NCBI GenBank assembly: GCA_035308365.1
Contig: DATGGU010000205.1
Coordinates: 1-33,719 of the forward strand
Direction of reading: 5' to 3'
Length of the DNA stretch: 33,719 nt
From: PALSA-505 sp035308365
GTDB lineage: Bacteria; Actinomycetota; Actinomycetes; Streptosporangiales; Streptosporangiaceae
Shown here: one piece after another, positions 7,889 through 16,556 of the stretch
How positions within the stretch are numbered: position 1 is the first letter of the stretch
How the letters are laid out: each line of letters starts with the position of its first letter
Notes under the pieces: model-generated
What the model was told of the DNA's origin: nothing
The model's input: only the letters and a program-made list of their open reading frames with translations
The model's database searches: none
Program-made: the position numbers and the translations under genes

Positions 7889-7941
7889 GTTCGGTGTGAG
7901 CCCGTGCGGCCTTGTCGCGGCTAATCCACCGTCTGGCCAGG

Positions 7942-8010
7942 GGGGCCAGGTTGGCCGGATAGCGACGTTCGGCGGCAGCCGATCAGTCGCAATCCGGGCG
8001 GCCTGGCCCC
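7942..8010 (+). repeat. 69-bp dispersed hairpin element, copy 1
   Basis: This 69-bp segment recurs at 25501-25569 with 67 identical bases. It folds into one long hairpin: outer stem 7942-7960 / 7992-8010 (19 pairs including two U-G and one G-G mismatch), inner stem GCGAC/GTCGC (7962-7966 / 7986-7990) and an apical 5-bp stem (7969-7973 / 7978-7982) closing a GGCA loop. The wobble pairs form only in a plus-strand transcript. It lies between the converging DUF3040 and 8049 genes. It could be a structured RNA, a REP-like element or a miniature mobile element. Confidence 0.8.
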
Positions 8011-8048
8011 GCCCGCACGGAAAGCCTTTAAGCGTCTAACGAGCCCCG

Positions 8049-8552
8049 TTACGACTCGCGCCAGAGCTGGATCAGGTACTGCTCCAAGCTCTCCAGGTCT
8101 TTCTTCGCCCGCTGGAACTCATCGCCCAGCGGATCGCCGTACCGGTCGAACAGCTCGTGATACAGCCGCACGACCTGCTCCCGGTTCCTGGCGTAGACAC
8201 GCACGCTGTAGTCTCCCACGCCGCCGGCCAGCCGCAGCCCGCTGACCGCCCGGCCGGCCGAGCCCATGTCGATCGACAGCAGGCCACGCAGGTACAGCTT
8301 TCCCTTGGCCTCTTCGTCCCAGTCGTCACCGCACGGGGTGGGAGCTCCCTCCCACTCCTCGAGCACCAGTTTGACCTCGATGTGCTCCTGCAAGCTGCCC
8401 ACCCAGAGCTGCTCGCGGTTCATGCTGACCAGGGTGCCCACCGGTGGCAGCGGGCTACCGAGAGCGTCGGGATCGACCCCGGCATCGTGTACCCGGAACA
8501 TCCTGCGTTCCGGGAAGACAGGAATCTCCAGCCGGAGCAGCCTGTGGTTCAC
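8049..8552 (-). CDS. Conserved hypothetical protein, cytoplasmic
   Basis: Protein of 167 residues with no signal peptide or membrane helix and no family that I recognise. It is acidic, with a central stretch EVKLVLEEWEGAPTPCGDDW, a mixed alpha/beta middle (LYLRGLLSIDMGSAG, YSVRVYARNREQV) and a charged helical end (AKKDLESLEQYLIQLW). The frame is open up to an ATG at 8642, but the 30 extra codons have unusually A/T-rich third positions, so the GTG at 8552, with a G-rich ribosome-binding-like stretch just ahead, is preferred. It is convergent with the DUF3040 gene and divergent from the MFS gene. Confidence 0.65.
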   Translation of the reverse strand: MNHRLLRLEIPVFPERRMFRVHDAGVDPDALGSPLPPVGTLVSMNREQLWVGSLQEHIEVKLVLEEWEGAPTPCGDDWDEEAKGKLYLRGLLSIDMGSAGRAVSGLRLAGGVGDYSVRVYARNREQVVRLYHELFDRYGDPLGDEFQRAKKDLESLEQYLIQLWRES

Positions 8553-8926
8553 CGTCCCCCCACCGGTGCGTTCACCTTCCCCCTCGGCCGACAGTGGCCA
8601 TGCCGGATGCACGTGCTGCGGTACGCCTGGTGCTAGTTGCATGCCGATGCCCTAAGTCCTGCGGAGAATCACAAATGTACCCAGGTCGCGGCGGGACCGC
8701 AGGCGATCCGGCATGATCAGTGCTGGCCCGCCCGGCCATGCCAGGGCGCAATCGTGTGCGGCGGCTCCCGCCAGTACCGGGCGGCCGGGCCGCGCGGCCC
8801 GGTAGACAGCGTCTCAACTGCGGTGACGGATCTCACTCCGTCATCTGGAAGCGACCGCCGTGGCCAGGGTATTGATTAGTTGCAGAGCAGCAACAACCCG
8901 CCACCCCGATGCCCGCCGAGGTGCCT
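8553..8926. other. Intergenic region between divergent genes
   Basis: This 374-bp gap separates the hypothetical gene (minus) from the DHA2 transporter (plus). It must hold both promoters, but I see no convincing -10/-35 pair, operator palindrome or repeat. No regulator gene of the TetR or MarR type, the usual partner of such transporters, is adjacent. Confidence 0.4.
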
Positions 8927-10372
8927 ATGGCCAGCCACAGCAGCCGCAGGCGGTACCTCGTGCTCGCGATCTGCTGCATGAGCTTGCTGATCGTCGGCCT
9001 GGACAACACGATCGTCAACGTCGCGCTGCCCTCCATCCGGCACGAGCTGCACGCTTCGGTGTCCGGCCTGCAGTGGACGGTCGCCGCCTACACGCTGGTG
9101 CTGGCCTCGCTGCTGATGCTCTCCGGCTCCACCGCGGACCGGATCGGCCGCCGCCGTATCTTCCAGACCGGGCTGGTGACCTTCACCGCCGGGTCGCTGC
9201 TTTGCAGCCTGGCCCCATCGCTCGGCTGGCTGATCGCGTTCCGGATGGTGCAGGCGGCCGGCGGATCGATGCTCAACCCGGTGGCGATGTCGATCATCAC
9301 CAACACCTTCACCGACCGCCGCGAGCGGGCCAGGGCCATCGGTGTCTGGGGCGGTGTGATCGGCATCAGCATGGCGCTGGGCCCGGTGGCCGGTGGCGTG
9401 CTGGTCACGTCGGTGGGCTGGCGGGGGATCTTCTGGGTCAACGTGCCGATCGGGATGGCGGCCGCGGTGCTGACCGGCCTGTTCGTGCCCGAGTCACGTG
9501 CGCCGCGGGCCCGCCGGGTGGATGCTGTGGGGCAGCTCCTGGTCATCGTGATCCTGGGCGCGCTCACCTACGGGATCATCGAGGGCCCCGGCTCCGGCTG
9601 GGCCTCCGCGAAGATTGTTTTCTTCTTCGCCCTGTCGGCCGCCGCGCTGGTGGCACTGCTCATCTACGAGCCGCGCCGCGATCAGCCCCTGGTCGACCTG
9701 CGGTTCTTCTCCAGCGTTCCGTTCGCGGGCGCGACCTTGACCGCGGTGGCCGCGTTCGCCGCGCTCGGCGGCTTCCTGTTCGTCAATACGCTCTACCTCC
9801 AGGATGCCCGCGGGCTCTCGGCGTTTCATGCCGGGCTGTACACGCTGCCGATGGCGGGAATGACCGTGATCTTCGGCCCGCTGTCCGGGAGGATCGTGGG
9901 CAGCCGTGGAGCACGGCTGCCCACCCTGGTGGCCGGGGTGGCCATCGCGGTGGGCTGCTCGGAGCTGACCGGGCTGACCAACGCCACAAGCGCGAGCCTG
10001 CTATTCCTTGCCTATGTGATCTTCGGGATCGGGTTCGGCCTGGTGAACGCCCCGATCACGAACGCGGCGGTGTCCGGCATGCCGGACGCGCAGGCCGGGG
10101 TCGCGGCGGCTTTGGCCTCGACGAGCCGTCAGGTCGGCCAGTCGCTCGGTGTCGCGATCGTGGGATCGGCGGTCACCTCGGGCATCCACGGCCCGATCCG
10201 GGCGAGCTTCGCCGCGGCCAGCCACGTCGGCTGGTGGATGCTGACCGGCTTTGGCGCCGTCGTCTTCCTGCTCGGCCTCATCACAACCAGCCCGTGGGCG
10301 CTGCGCACCGCCGCCAGGACCGCGGCCAGGCTGGAACCCGCCGGGGCACGCACCCCCGTGCACACCCCCTGA
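8927..10372 (+). CDS. MFS transporter, DHA2 (EmrB/QacA) family, 14 membrane segments
   Basis: Proton-driven multidrug or metabolite exporter in the cytoplasmic membrane, about 481 residues, the normal length for the 14-segment family. Landmarks: LDNTIVNVALPSI in the first helix (motif D1), GSTADRIGRRRIF between helices 2 and 3 (motif A), MVQAAGGSMLNPVAMSII and ALGPVAGGVL (motif C, typical of antiporters). The ATG at 8927 has GAGG five bases upstream; an in-frame ATG at 8909 lacks one. The C-terminus after the last helix is short and basic. It converges with the 10385 gene, 12 bases away. Substrate unknown. Confidence 0.92.
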   Translation: MASHSSRRRYLVLAICCMSLLIVGLDNTIVNVALPSIRHELHASVSGLQWTVAAYTLVLASLLMLSGSTADRIGRRRIFQTGLVTFTAGSLLCSLAPSLGWLIAFRMVQAAGGSMLNPVAMSIITNTFTDRRERARAIGVWGGVIGISMALGPVAGGVLVTSVGWRGIFWVNVPIGMAAAVLTGLFVPESRAPRARRVDAVGQLLVIVILGALTYGIIEGPGSGWASAKIVFFFALSAAALVALLIYEPRRDQPLVDLRFFSSVPFAGATLTAVAAFAALGGFLFVNTLYLQDARGLSAFHAGLYTLPMAGMTVIFGPLSGRIVGSRGARLPTLVAGVAIAVGCSELTGLTNATSASLLFLAYVIFGIGFGLVNAPITNAAVSGMPDAQAGVAAALASTSRQVGQSLGVAIVGSAVTSGIHGPIRASFAAASHVGWWMLTGFGAVVFLLGLITTSPWALRTAARTAARLEPAGARTPVHTP

Positions 10373-10384
10373 GCGCAGGATCGC

Positions 10385-11197
10385 TCAGCTACGCCGCCGC
10401 TTCGCGTGCTCGGCCCGGTGGCTGCCCGGCCCGGCCCGCCGGCGGGCCCGGTCGGCGGCGGTGTCATGCTGCTCGCCCGGGCGGGCCGCGGGCGACAGGC
10501 GCTCGGCCGGCCTGCCGTGCGGCATGTCGTAGTCGCCCGGCCGGGGCCCGGGCACGGCGTCATCGCCGGGCCGGTGGCCGAGGCCGAACCGCTCCGCCGG
10601 GTAGGCCGGGGGATCGCGGAACTCACCAAACCGTCCGCCGTTGCCGGCGGTCTCCTCCGGCGTCCGGGCCTGGCCGCCCGGGTACTGAGCAGCCGCCGGG
10701 CGGTAGCCCGCCGCCGGGCGGTAATCAGACATGGGCGGGGGCTCCGGCGCGGCGGGTTCTTCCTCGGCCTGGAACGGCGTCAGGGCGGAAAATGCCGGGT
10801 AGTCGGTGTCGATGTCGGCGTAGCTGCCCGCGCGGTCCCGGTTCTGGAAGCCGTTGCCGCCGAACGAGGCATGCGGGTACTCACCGGCAAAGACAGTGTG
10901 CGGGTTGTAGCCCGTGCCGCCGCCATAGCTGGAGTAGTCATCACCCCGCCGGTCAGCCAGTGGCGACGCAGTCGACCAGGGGAGCTTGATGGCGGGCATC
11001 ACGAAGGTGAGCGCGTCGTCCTCGTTGCGGACGGGCGGGCGCTGGTCCCGCTCGGCCCGCGCCCTGGCGGCCTGCGCCGCCTCCCGCGCCCTGGCCGCGT
11101 TCTCCCGCCGCTGTCGTGCCCGTGACCTGGACATCCTGGTGCCGCCGTAGGCGAGCGCTGCGACTACGGCAATGGCAACGACGAGCAGCAGAATCAT
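10385..11197 (-). CDS. Hypothetical single-pass membrane protein with long disordered tail
   Basis: No recognised family. The N-terminus is one membrane helix (MILLLVVAIAVVAALAYGG) followed at once by a strongly basic, Arg/Ala-rich segment (MSRSRARQRRENAARAREA) that may be a short coiled coil, so the tail probably faces the cytoplasm. The remaining 200 residues are Pro/Gly/Asp/Tyr-rich and low in hydrophobic residues, with the phrases YRPAAGYRPAAAQYPGG and PGDYDMPHGRPAERLSP, ending in a basic KRRRS. A TTG four codons upstream (11209) is an alternative start. Base composition fits its neighbours. Divergent from the 11339 gene. Confidence 0.65.
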   Translation of the reverse strand: MILLLVVAIAVVAALAYGGTRMSRSRARQRRENAARAREAAQAARARAERDQRPPVRNEDDALTFVMPAIKLPWSTASPLADRRGDDYSSYGGGTGYNPHTVFAGEYPHASFGGNGFQNRDRAGSYADIDTDYPAFSALTPFQAEEEPAAPEPPPMSDYRPAAGYRPAAAQYPGGQARTPEETAGNGGRFGEFRDPPAYPAERFGLGHRPGDDAVPGPRPGDYDMPHGRPAERLSPAARPGEQHDTAADRARRRAGPGSHRAEHAKRRRS

Positions 11198-11338
11198 CCG
11201 AATCCGCAATCAGGTGAGTGTGGGCCGAAGGGCAAGTCCAATCGTACTCAGCCAGTAACCCTCCGGTGGAGATCTGGGCCAGGTCAGGACCACATATCAC
11301 GGCTGCCACCGGGATCGCCGGCAACTACGCTCTGAAAT

Positions 11339-12061
11339 GTGTCACTTGACTGGGTAACGATCTCATCGCTTGCCACGGCGGGCGGAACGCTCGTGCTGGC
11401 CGTGGCCACGTTTTCTTCGGTCCGTTCGGCCAACCGCTCGGCGCGGGCGGCCGAGCAGAGCCTGCTCGTCGGGCTGCGGCCGATCCTGATGCCGTCCCGG
11501 CGGGACGACCCGCCGCAAAAGATCATGTACGGCGACGAGCAGTGGTTCAAGATGCCCGGCGGCACCGCGGTTGGCGAGATCCGGGCCGTGGACGGGACCG
11601 AGAACGTCTACCTGGCCCTCTCGCTGCACAACGCGGGCAGTGGCCTGGCCGTCGTGCACGGCTGGGTGTTCTACCCGGAGCGGCCGCAGAGCACCGACCG
11701 CCCGCCGCTGGAGAAGTTCCGCTGGAACAGCCGGGATCTCTGGATCCCGGTCAACGACACAGGTTTCTGGCAGGCCGCCTACCGCGACACCAGCGACCCC
11801 GAGTACACCGCCGCCCTGGAGGCCATCAAGAACCGGCAGCCAATATCCATCGACCTGCTCTACGGCGATCACGAGGGTGGCCAGCGGGTGGTCACCCGGT
11901 TCTCGGTGACGCCGCGCACCGACACCACCGAGACCGAGCACAACGGGCAGTGGATCGCCGCAGCGGTCCGGCACTGGAACATAGACCGGCCCGACCCGCG
12001 GGTCGCCCCGCGGGTCGCCCCGCGGGCACCCCAGCAACCTGAGCCGCCCTCCGGTGCGTGA
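11339..12061 (+). CDS. Conserved hypothetical protein with N-terminal membrane helix
   Basis: Protein of 240 residues of unknown function. One N-terminal helix (about residues 6-27, VTISSLATAGGTLVLAVATF) is followed by RSANRSARAAEQSLLVGLRP, a layout common in actinobacterial proteins of this type. The middle looks like a beta-rich domain (VYLALSLHNAGSGLAVVHGWVF) with acidic and aromatic residues. The C-terminus repeats RVAPRVAPRAP, from a 15-bp direct repeat near 11997-12030. The start is GTG at 11339 without a ribosome binding site; TACGCT ends seven bases upstream and could be a -10 box of a leaderless transcript, but no -35 box is clear. Confidence 0.7.
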   Translation: MSLDWVTISSLATAGGTLVLAVATFSSVRSANRSARAAEQSLLVGLRPILMPSRRDDPPQKIMYGDEQWFKMPGGTAVGEIRAVDGTENVYLALSLHNAGSGLAVVHGWVFYPERPQSTDRPPLEKFRWNSRDLWIPVNDTGFWQAAYRDTSDPEYTAALEAIKNRQPISIDLLYGDHEGGQRVVTRFSVTPRTDTTETEHNGQWIAAAVRHWNIDRPDPRVAPRVAPRAPQQPEPPSGA

Positions 12062-12128
12062 TCGGTTAGCCACGGCACGCACCGCCACATGCCGAAATCG
12101 GCGGTTTCGCCCCGCCACCTGAAGTAGG

Positions 12129-13157
12129 GTGCCGAAGGTGGAGCAAATCGCCGCGCCGGAAACGCTGTGGAGCACGGCGGTCGATGAGGCGGACTGGATC
12201 GCCGCGAGCCTCGCCCCGTTCGAGGACCGCCTGGTCGCTTCGGTCATTCCGCCGGTCTTCGAGGCGTATGCCCGGCTGCTCCACCCGGCTCACTACATCC
12301 TGGCCAAGGGTATGCGGATCGTTCGCTGGCGCGAGATCGCGCAGTGGAGTGGCATCCCGCTGCATCCGGACTCGCAGTTCCACTCGATCGCGCTGCCGCC
12401 GGTCAAACCGGCCGGCCCCGCACCGTGGAACAGCCAGGGGCCTGAGCGGGGCAGCCTGGAGGCCACCGACGCCGAGGCGCTCATCGAGCCGCTTGCCGCC
12501 TATACCAGCACGCCGTCGAACTGCCTGTTCTGCATGTGGGACGGCTGGGGCTGGGACACCGCGATGTCGGCCGCCCTGCCCGGCGAGGTGCCGATCCCGG
12601 TTCCCGATCCGGTGCCGCCCGAGGTCAGGTACGGCCCCAGAGTCCGGCTGCCACACCGCGACTACCTGCTCTACACCGGCCCGATCGAGGCGGCCCTCGC
12701 GTTCGCCGGCTCGCCGGGCCAGACGCCCAGCCTGTGGTGGCCCGCCGACCGGGCCTGGTGTGTGGCGTCGGAGGTGGACCTGTGCTGGAGCTACGTCGGT
12801 GGCACGGCTCGGCTCATCGAGGACTTGCTTACGGACCCGGCGCTGGAGGCGGTTCCCGCCGTGCCCGATCACCTGCATTCCTGGGTCGAAAATTATGTCG
12901 TCGAGACGTCCGAACGGGCCACCGGTGAACTGGTGGGCAGCGGGAAGTCCACCATCGAGACCGCGCGTGGGTCCATCAAGGCCAGCTTGCGCAAGTCCGG
13001 CCGGATGGGCCGTGGCGGCACGCTGCGGATTCAGGCCGAAGGCCGCAACAAGGTGAACTCACGGGCTGAGCACCGGCTGGCCGCTTCGGGCGACGAACTG
13101 CCGCGCGAGATCTGCGGTTACCTGATCATGGCGATGACCGGCCTGGTCGAGGACTGA
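12129..13157 (+). CDS. Conserved hypothetical protein
   Basis: Soluble protein of 342 residues that I cannot place in a named family. It is rich in Trp and has distinctive stretches such as CLFCMWDGWGWDT, LPHRDYLLYTGP, WWPADRAWCVASEVDLCWSYVGG and a closing ELPREICGYLIMAMTGLVED. Two cysteines in CLFC could bind metal but no partner pair is evident. No signal peptide or membrane helix. The start is GTG at 12129; GTG at 12138 with TAGGG eight bases ahead is an equal alternative. It follows the 11339 gene by 67 bp on the same strand and converges with the 13166 gene. Confidence 0.72.
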   Translation: MPKVEQIAAPETLWSTAVDEADWIAASLAPFEDRLVASVIPPVFEAYARLLHPAHYILAKGMRIVRWREIAQWSGIPLHPDSQFHSIALPPVKPAGPAPWNSQGPERGSLEATDAEALIEPLAAYTSTPSNCLFCMWDGWGWDTAMSAALPGEVPIPVPDPVPPEVRYGPRVRLPHRDYLLYTGPIEAALAFAGSPGQTPSLWWPADRAWCVASEVDLCWSYVGGTARLIEDLLTDPALEAVPAVPDHLHSWVENYVVETSERATGELVGSGKSTIETARGSIKASLRKSGRMGRGGTLRIQAEGRNKVNSRAEHRLAASGDELPREICGYLIMAMTGLVED

Positions 13158-13165
13158 CCCCTCAC

Positions 13166-13954
13166 TCAGAACGCGGTATTCGCCAGCCAGGTGTGCAGCA
13201 CCGAGGCGTCGCCGAGCACCTCTATCCCGGGTGTGTCCGCCGGCAGGCGGCGCATCAGCACGAGAAAGAGCGTGGCCACCGGGCCGCGCACCACGGCATC
13301 GGCCCTGCTCTCCTTGCCGGGACCACGCCCCACGGCAGCGTGACCTGGCTGGACGGCCACCCCCGACGCCGTCCCGCTCAGCAGCCACTCGCCGCTGCCG
13401 TCGAGCCCGTCATCGGTGGCGTGCACGTGCAAGGTGGACCCCCCGGCCAGCGGCGCAGGCCGCCCGCTCAGGTCGCCGCAGGCGATTTCGTACCACTCAC
13501 TGATCCCGTCCACGGCCAGGTCGGCGGCGACGGGCACCGGGCGGCCGACGGCGAGCTCGGCGTCGGCGCAGTGCACGGCGGTCTCGTGCGCCATCCGGCG
13601 CAGCCAGAACCGGGCCGGGGCCAGCCCGGCGAAGGTCCAGACCGGCTCGGCGCCGGCGTCTGCGACAGCGGCGATGAGCCCGTCCGCCCCGGCGGTCAGC
13701 CAGCGCGGCCGGGCGGCCGGGTCGCCGGGCAGCTTGCCGTCCGGCGCCTCCCGGAACGGGACCATCTCGGTGGCCCGGCGGTTCACGATCTCACCCGCCC
13801 ACCGGTGGGCCCGCCCGACGTGCGTGGCGAGCTGGCGCAGCGACCACTCCGGGCAGGTGGGGATGCGGGCCGCCTCGCCGGTGACGGCGACCACGTCGGC
13901 GAGCCGCGCGGTGAACTCGCGCAAGCCAGCCCCGAGCCGCTCTTCGGTGATCAT
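13166..13954 (-). CDS. Maleylpyruvate isomerase family mycothiol-dependent enzyme
   Basis: Member of the DinB-like family whose characterised actinobacterial members use mycothiol as a cofactor, 262 residues. The N-terminal four-helix domain shows PTCPEWSLRQLATHVGRAHRW and RMAHETAVHCADAEL, which carry the His/Glu residues of the metal site; a smaller C-terminal domain follows (ASGVAVQPGHAAVGRGPG, GPVATLFLVLMRRLP). The reaction cannot be told from sequence; the family covers isomerases, S-transferases and many unknowns. It lies eight bases after the FmdB-type gene on the same strand and may be transcribed with it. Confidence 0.88.
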   Translation of the reverse strand: MITEERLGAGLREFTARLADVVAVTGEAARIPTCPEWSLRQLATHVGRAHRWAGEIVNRRATEMVPFREAPDGKLPGDPAARPRWLTAGADGLIAAVADAGAEPVWTFAGLAPARFWLRRMAHETAVHCADAELAVGRPVPVAADLAVDGISEWYEIACGDLSGRPAPLAGGSTLHVHATDDGLDGSGEWLLSGTASGVAVQPGHAAVGRGPGKESRADAVVRGPVATLFLVLMRRLPADTPGIEVLGDASVLHTWLANTAF

Positions 13955-13962
13955 GTGGACGC

Positions 13963-14184
13963 TCAGTGGCCGCAGCCGCAGGCACCGCCGCAGCAGCCAC
14001 CCGCCCCGCCGCCAGACGGCGATTCCGACGCTGACGCCCGGCCGCCGACCGCGACCGTGGACAGCAGCTTCACCGTGTCATCGTGCCCCTCCGGGCAGGC
14101 GCACGGGCCGGCGGACTCGCTCATCGGGCGGGTCAGCTCGAACGTGGCGCCGCAGGCGCGGCACCGGTACTCATAGCGCGGCAT
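13963..14184 (-). CDS. FmdB-family zinc ribbon protein
   Basis: Protein of 73 residues. It begins MPRYEYRCRACGATFEL, the standard FmdB/CxxC_CxxC_SSSS zinc-ribbon start, with the second pair replaced by CACPEGH. The C-terminus is a Gly/Cys/His run, GGCCGGACGCGH, that could bind another metal ion. Function of the family is unclear (putative regulators or metal-binding factors). It starts nine bases after the stop of the BadF-type kinase gene and ends eight bases before the next gene, so it may be the tail of the sugar operon or the head of a separate pair. Confidence 0.88.
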   Translation of the reverse strand: MPRYEYRCRACGATFELTRPMSESAGPCACPEGHDDTVKLLSTVAVGGRASASESPSGGGAGGCCGGACGCGH

Positions 14185-14193
14185 GGCGACAGC

Positions 14194-15294
14194 CTACGCC
14201 AGTCCCGGGCCCGTACCCGGTCTGGCCGGCTGGGCCGGGGTGTAGGCGGCGCACAGCTTCGCCTGCGCGTCCGGGCCGGCGTTCACCCGGTCCAGGCCGA
14301 GCAGGGCGGCACCGGCGATGGGCGGCACGTCGATCATGCGGATCGCCGCGTGCGGCGCCTGGGCGGCGAGCCTGCTGGTGATGCCGGCGGTGAGCAGCGG
14401 GTCCCGGGCGGTGACCACCCCGCCGCCGAGCACGACCGGGGTGGGCAGGCCGAGCAGGTCCAGGCGGCGCATCGCGGAGAACGCCATCAGGAAGATCTCC
14501 TCAGCCTGACGGCCGACCAGGCTGACCGCTACCTTGTCACCGGCGGCCGCGGCGGCGAACAGCACGGGTGACAGGGCTACCTGGTCTTCGCCGGTGATCG
14601 TGCCCTTGTGAATGCCGACGGCGACGTCGTGCATCGTCTTGACGCCGAAGTGGCTGGGCACGGTCTCGCGCAGCACGGTCTGCTCGCCACGTCCGTCCTC
14701 GGCCCGGATCGCGTACCAGATGACGGCCCGGCCCAGCCCGTAGCCGCCGCCCCAGTCGCCGCTCATGCTGCCGAGTGCCAGGAAACGGGAGGTCCGCCCG
14801 TCGGGCGCCACCCCGACGCAGTTGATGCCCGCGCCGCAGGTGACCGCCACGCCCCAGTGTCCGCCGGCCTCCCCGCCGGTAAGGCCGGCCCGGAGCACGG
14901 CGAAGGTGTCGTTGACCACCGAGGTGGTCTGGGTCCAGCCTTGCTCCTGGAAGGCCGCGCGAACCCTTTCCTCCTCCTCGGGCAGGTCGGCGTTGGCCAC
15001 GCATGCGGACATGTGCCTGGCGACCAGGCCACCCACGCCGTTGAGCCCGCCGTCCGGGCCGGCGGAAGGTCCCAGGCCGGAAAGACACCCTCCGGCCTGC
15101 GCCGCGGCCTTGTGCACCAGCCCGCCGAGCACCTCGACGGTCTCGGCCAGCCCGTCGCTGTGCGGGTTCATCCCCGGCCCGCGGATGCCAGCCAGGAGCG
15201 ACCCGTCCGAGCCAATGAGCGCGACGTCGGTCTTACTGTTACCCCCGTCCACCGCGATGACCGCGGGCAGCCGGGCCTCGTCGTGTCCGGTCAA
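14194..15294 (-). CDS. BadF/BadG-type sugar kinase (glucosamine or N-acetylglucosamine kinase)
   Basis: ATP-dependent kinase of the ASKHA fold, BadF/BadG/BcrA/BcrD group, 366 residues. AVDGGNSKTDVALIG (about residues 14-28) is the phosphate-1 loop and VAVTCGAGINCVGV the second; MSGDWGGGYGLGRAV and PVVLGGGVVTARD are further family blocks. Members include N-acetylglucosamine kinases and the glucosamine-specific kinase of Vibrio cholerae. As last sugar gene of the operon it probably makes GlcN-6-P (or GlcNAc-6-P) from monosaccharide set free by the GH4 enzyme. The start is TTG at 15294, overlapping the GH4 stop (TTGA); no better start precedes the phosphate loop. Confidence 0.87.
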   Translation of the reverse strand: MTGHDEARLPAVIAVDGGNSKTDVALIGSDGSLLAGIRGPGMNPHSDGLAETVEVLGGLVHKAAAQAGGCLSGLGPSAGPDGGLNGVGGLVARHMSACVANADLPEEEERVRAAFQEQGWTQTTSVVNDTFAVLRAGLTGGEAGGHWGVAVTCGAGINCVGVAPDGRTSRFLALGSMSGDWGGGYGLGRAVIWYAIRAEDGRGEQTVLRETVPSHFGVKTMHDVAVGIHKGTITGEDQVALSPVLFAAAAAGDKVAVSLVGRQAEEIFLMAFSAMRRLDLLGLPTPVVLGGGVVTARDPLLTAGITSRLAAQAPHAAIRMIDVPPIAGAALLGLDRVNAGPDAQAKLCAAYTPAQPARPGTGPGLA

Positions 15295-16556
15295 TTCGCG
15301 TCCGCCCAGGGCAGGTAGCGTGCGTTCTCGGCGAGCAGCAGGTCGGTGAGCTGGCGGGCCAGGTCTATCTGGCCGATCAGCGGGTGGGCGAGCATGGCCA
15401 TCTCCACCCGCTGCCTGCCGCCGCGCAGCGCCGCGTCGACCGCCAGTTCCTCGTACGCGCTGACGTGGGCGATCAGGCCGCGCTGCAACGGCTCGACCGG
15501 GCCGGTGGGCAGCGGGATCGCGCCGCTGACGCCGACCCTGGCCGGCGCCTCGATGACCGCCTCATCGGCCAGGAACGGCAGCGTGCCGGCGTTGCGCACG
15601 TTGACGACCTGCGTGTCCCCGGTGTCATTGACCAGCGAGGCCATCAGCGCCACGGCCGCCTCGGAGTAGAACGCGCCGCCGCGCTGGCCGAGCAGGTCCG
15701 GCTTGCGGTCCAGCGCCGGGTCGGCGTACATGGTGAGCAGTTCGCGCTCGATCCCGGCGACCTGCTCGGCCCGGGTGGGGGAGTGGCGCTCCTCCTCGGC
15801 CACCAGGTCGTGGCTGTAGAAATAACGCAGGTAGTACGACGGCACCGAGCCGAGCTGAAGGATTGTCTCGGCCGGCAGCTCGATGTCCTGCGCGATCTGT
15901 TCCACCGAGGTGGCCAGCAGGTCGGGCAGCCGGTCCTTGCCGTCCACCAGGACGGCCCGCTCCCAGGTGAGGTGGTTCAGCCCGGCGTGGTCGAGCAGGA
16001 CCCGCTCGGGCGGCACGCCCAGGATCGCGGCGAACTTGCGCTGGAACCCGATCGCCACGTTGCACAGACCGACCGCCCGGTGACCGGCGTCGAGCAGGGC
16101 CCGGGTCACGATCCCGACCGGATTGGTGAAGTCAATGATCCAGGCCGAGCTGTCCGCCAGCCGCCGGGCCCGTTCGGCGATGTCCAGCACCACAGGAACG
16201 GTGCGCAGCGCCTTGGCGAACCCGCCGGCCCCGGTCGTCTCCTGCCCGATGCAACCGCACCGCAGCGGCCATGTCTCGTCGCGCTGCCGGGCCGCCTGGC
16301 CGCCGACCCGTAGCTGCAGCAGGACCGCGCCCGCACCGTCCAGGCCCTCATCCAGGTTGCTGGTCCAGCGGACCTGACCGGGGTGCCCCAGCGCCTTCAT
16401 GATCCGGGCCGAGAACGGGCCGACGACCGACAGCCGTCCTTCGTCCGGGTCGACGAGCATGAGCTCGCTCATGTGGACCTGGCCGGCCAGCCGTGCCATT
16501 CCGTCGACAAGCTCCGGTGTGTAGGTGGATCCGCCGCCGATGACCGCGATCTTCAT
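15291..16556 (-). CDS. GH4 family 6-phospho-beta-glycosidase (NAD- and Mn-dependent)
   Basis: Cytoplasmic glycosidase that cuts by an oxidation-elimination mechanism using NAD+ and Mn2+. MKIAVIGGGSTYTPELVDG is the NAD-binding start; IIDFTNPVGIVT, VGLCNVAIGFQRK (metal-binding Cys) and LDHAGLNHLTW (metal-binding His) are GH4 blocks. At 421 residues it has the usual length. The closest resemblance is to 6-phospho-beta-glucosidases. Between an oligosaccharide importer and two kinases it is expected to split imported, phosphorylated beta-1,4 disaccharides; activity on glucosamine-containing ones is inferred from the locus. The ATG overlaps the stop of the ATPase gene (ATGA) and the gene ends in the start of the kinase. 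Confidence 0.92.
   Translation of the reverse strand: MKIAVIGGGSTYTPELVDGMARLAGQVHMSELMLVDPDEGRLSVVGPFSARIMKALGHPGQVRWTSNLDEGLDGAGAVLLQLRVGGQAARQRDETWPLRCGCIGQETTGAGGFAKALRTVPVVLDIAERARRLADSSAWIIDFTNPVGIVTRALLDAGHRAVGLCNVAIGFQRKFAAILGVPPERVLLDHAGLNHLTWERAVLVDGKDRLPDLLATSVEQIAQDIELPAETILQLGSVPSYYLRYFYSHDLVAEEERHSPTRAEQVAGIERELLTMYADPALDRKPDLLGQRGGAFYSEAAVALMASLVNDTGDTQVVNVRNAGTLPFLADEAVIEAPARVGVSGAIPLPTGPVEPLQRGLIAHVSAYEELAVDAALRGGRQRVEMAMLAHPLIGQIDLARQLTDLLLAENARYLPWADAN

Noticed and set aside
8860..10989. Open frame of 709 codons on the plus strand
   Set aside because: It overlaps the MFS gene in another frame and is Arg/Pro/Gly-rich without any domain; the MFS frame is clearly the real one.
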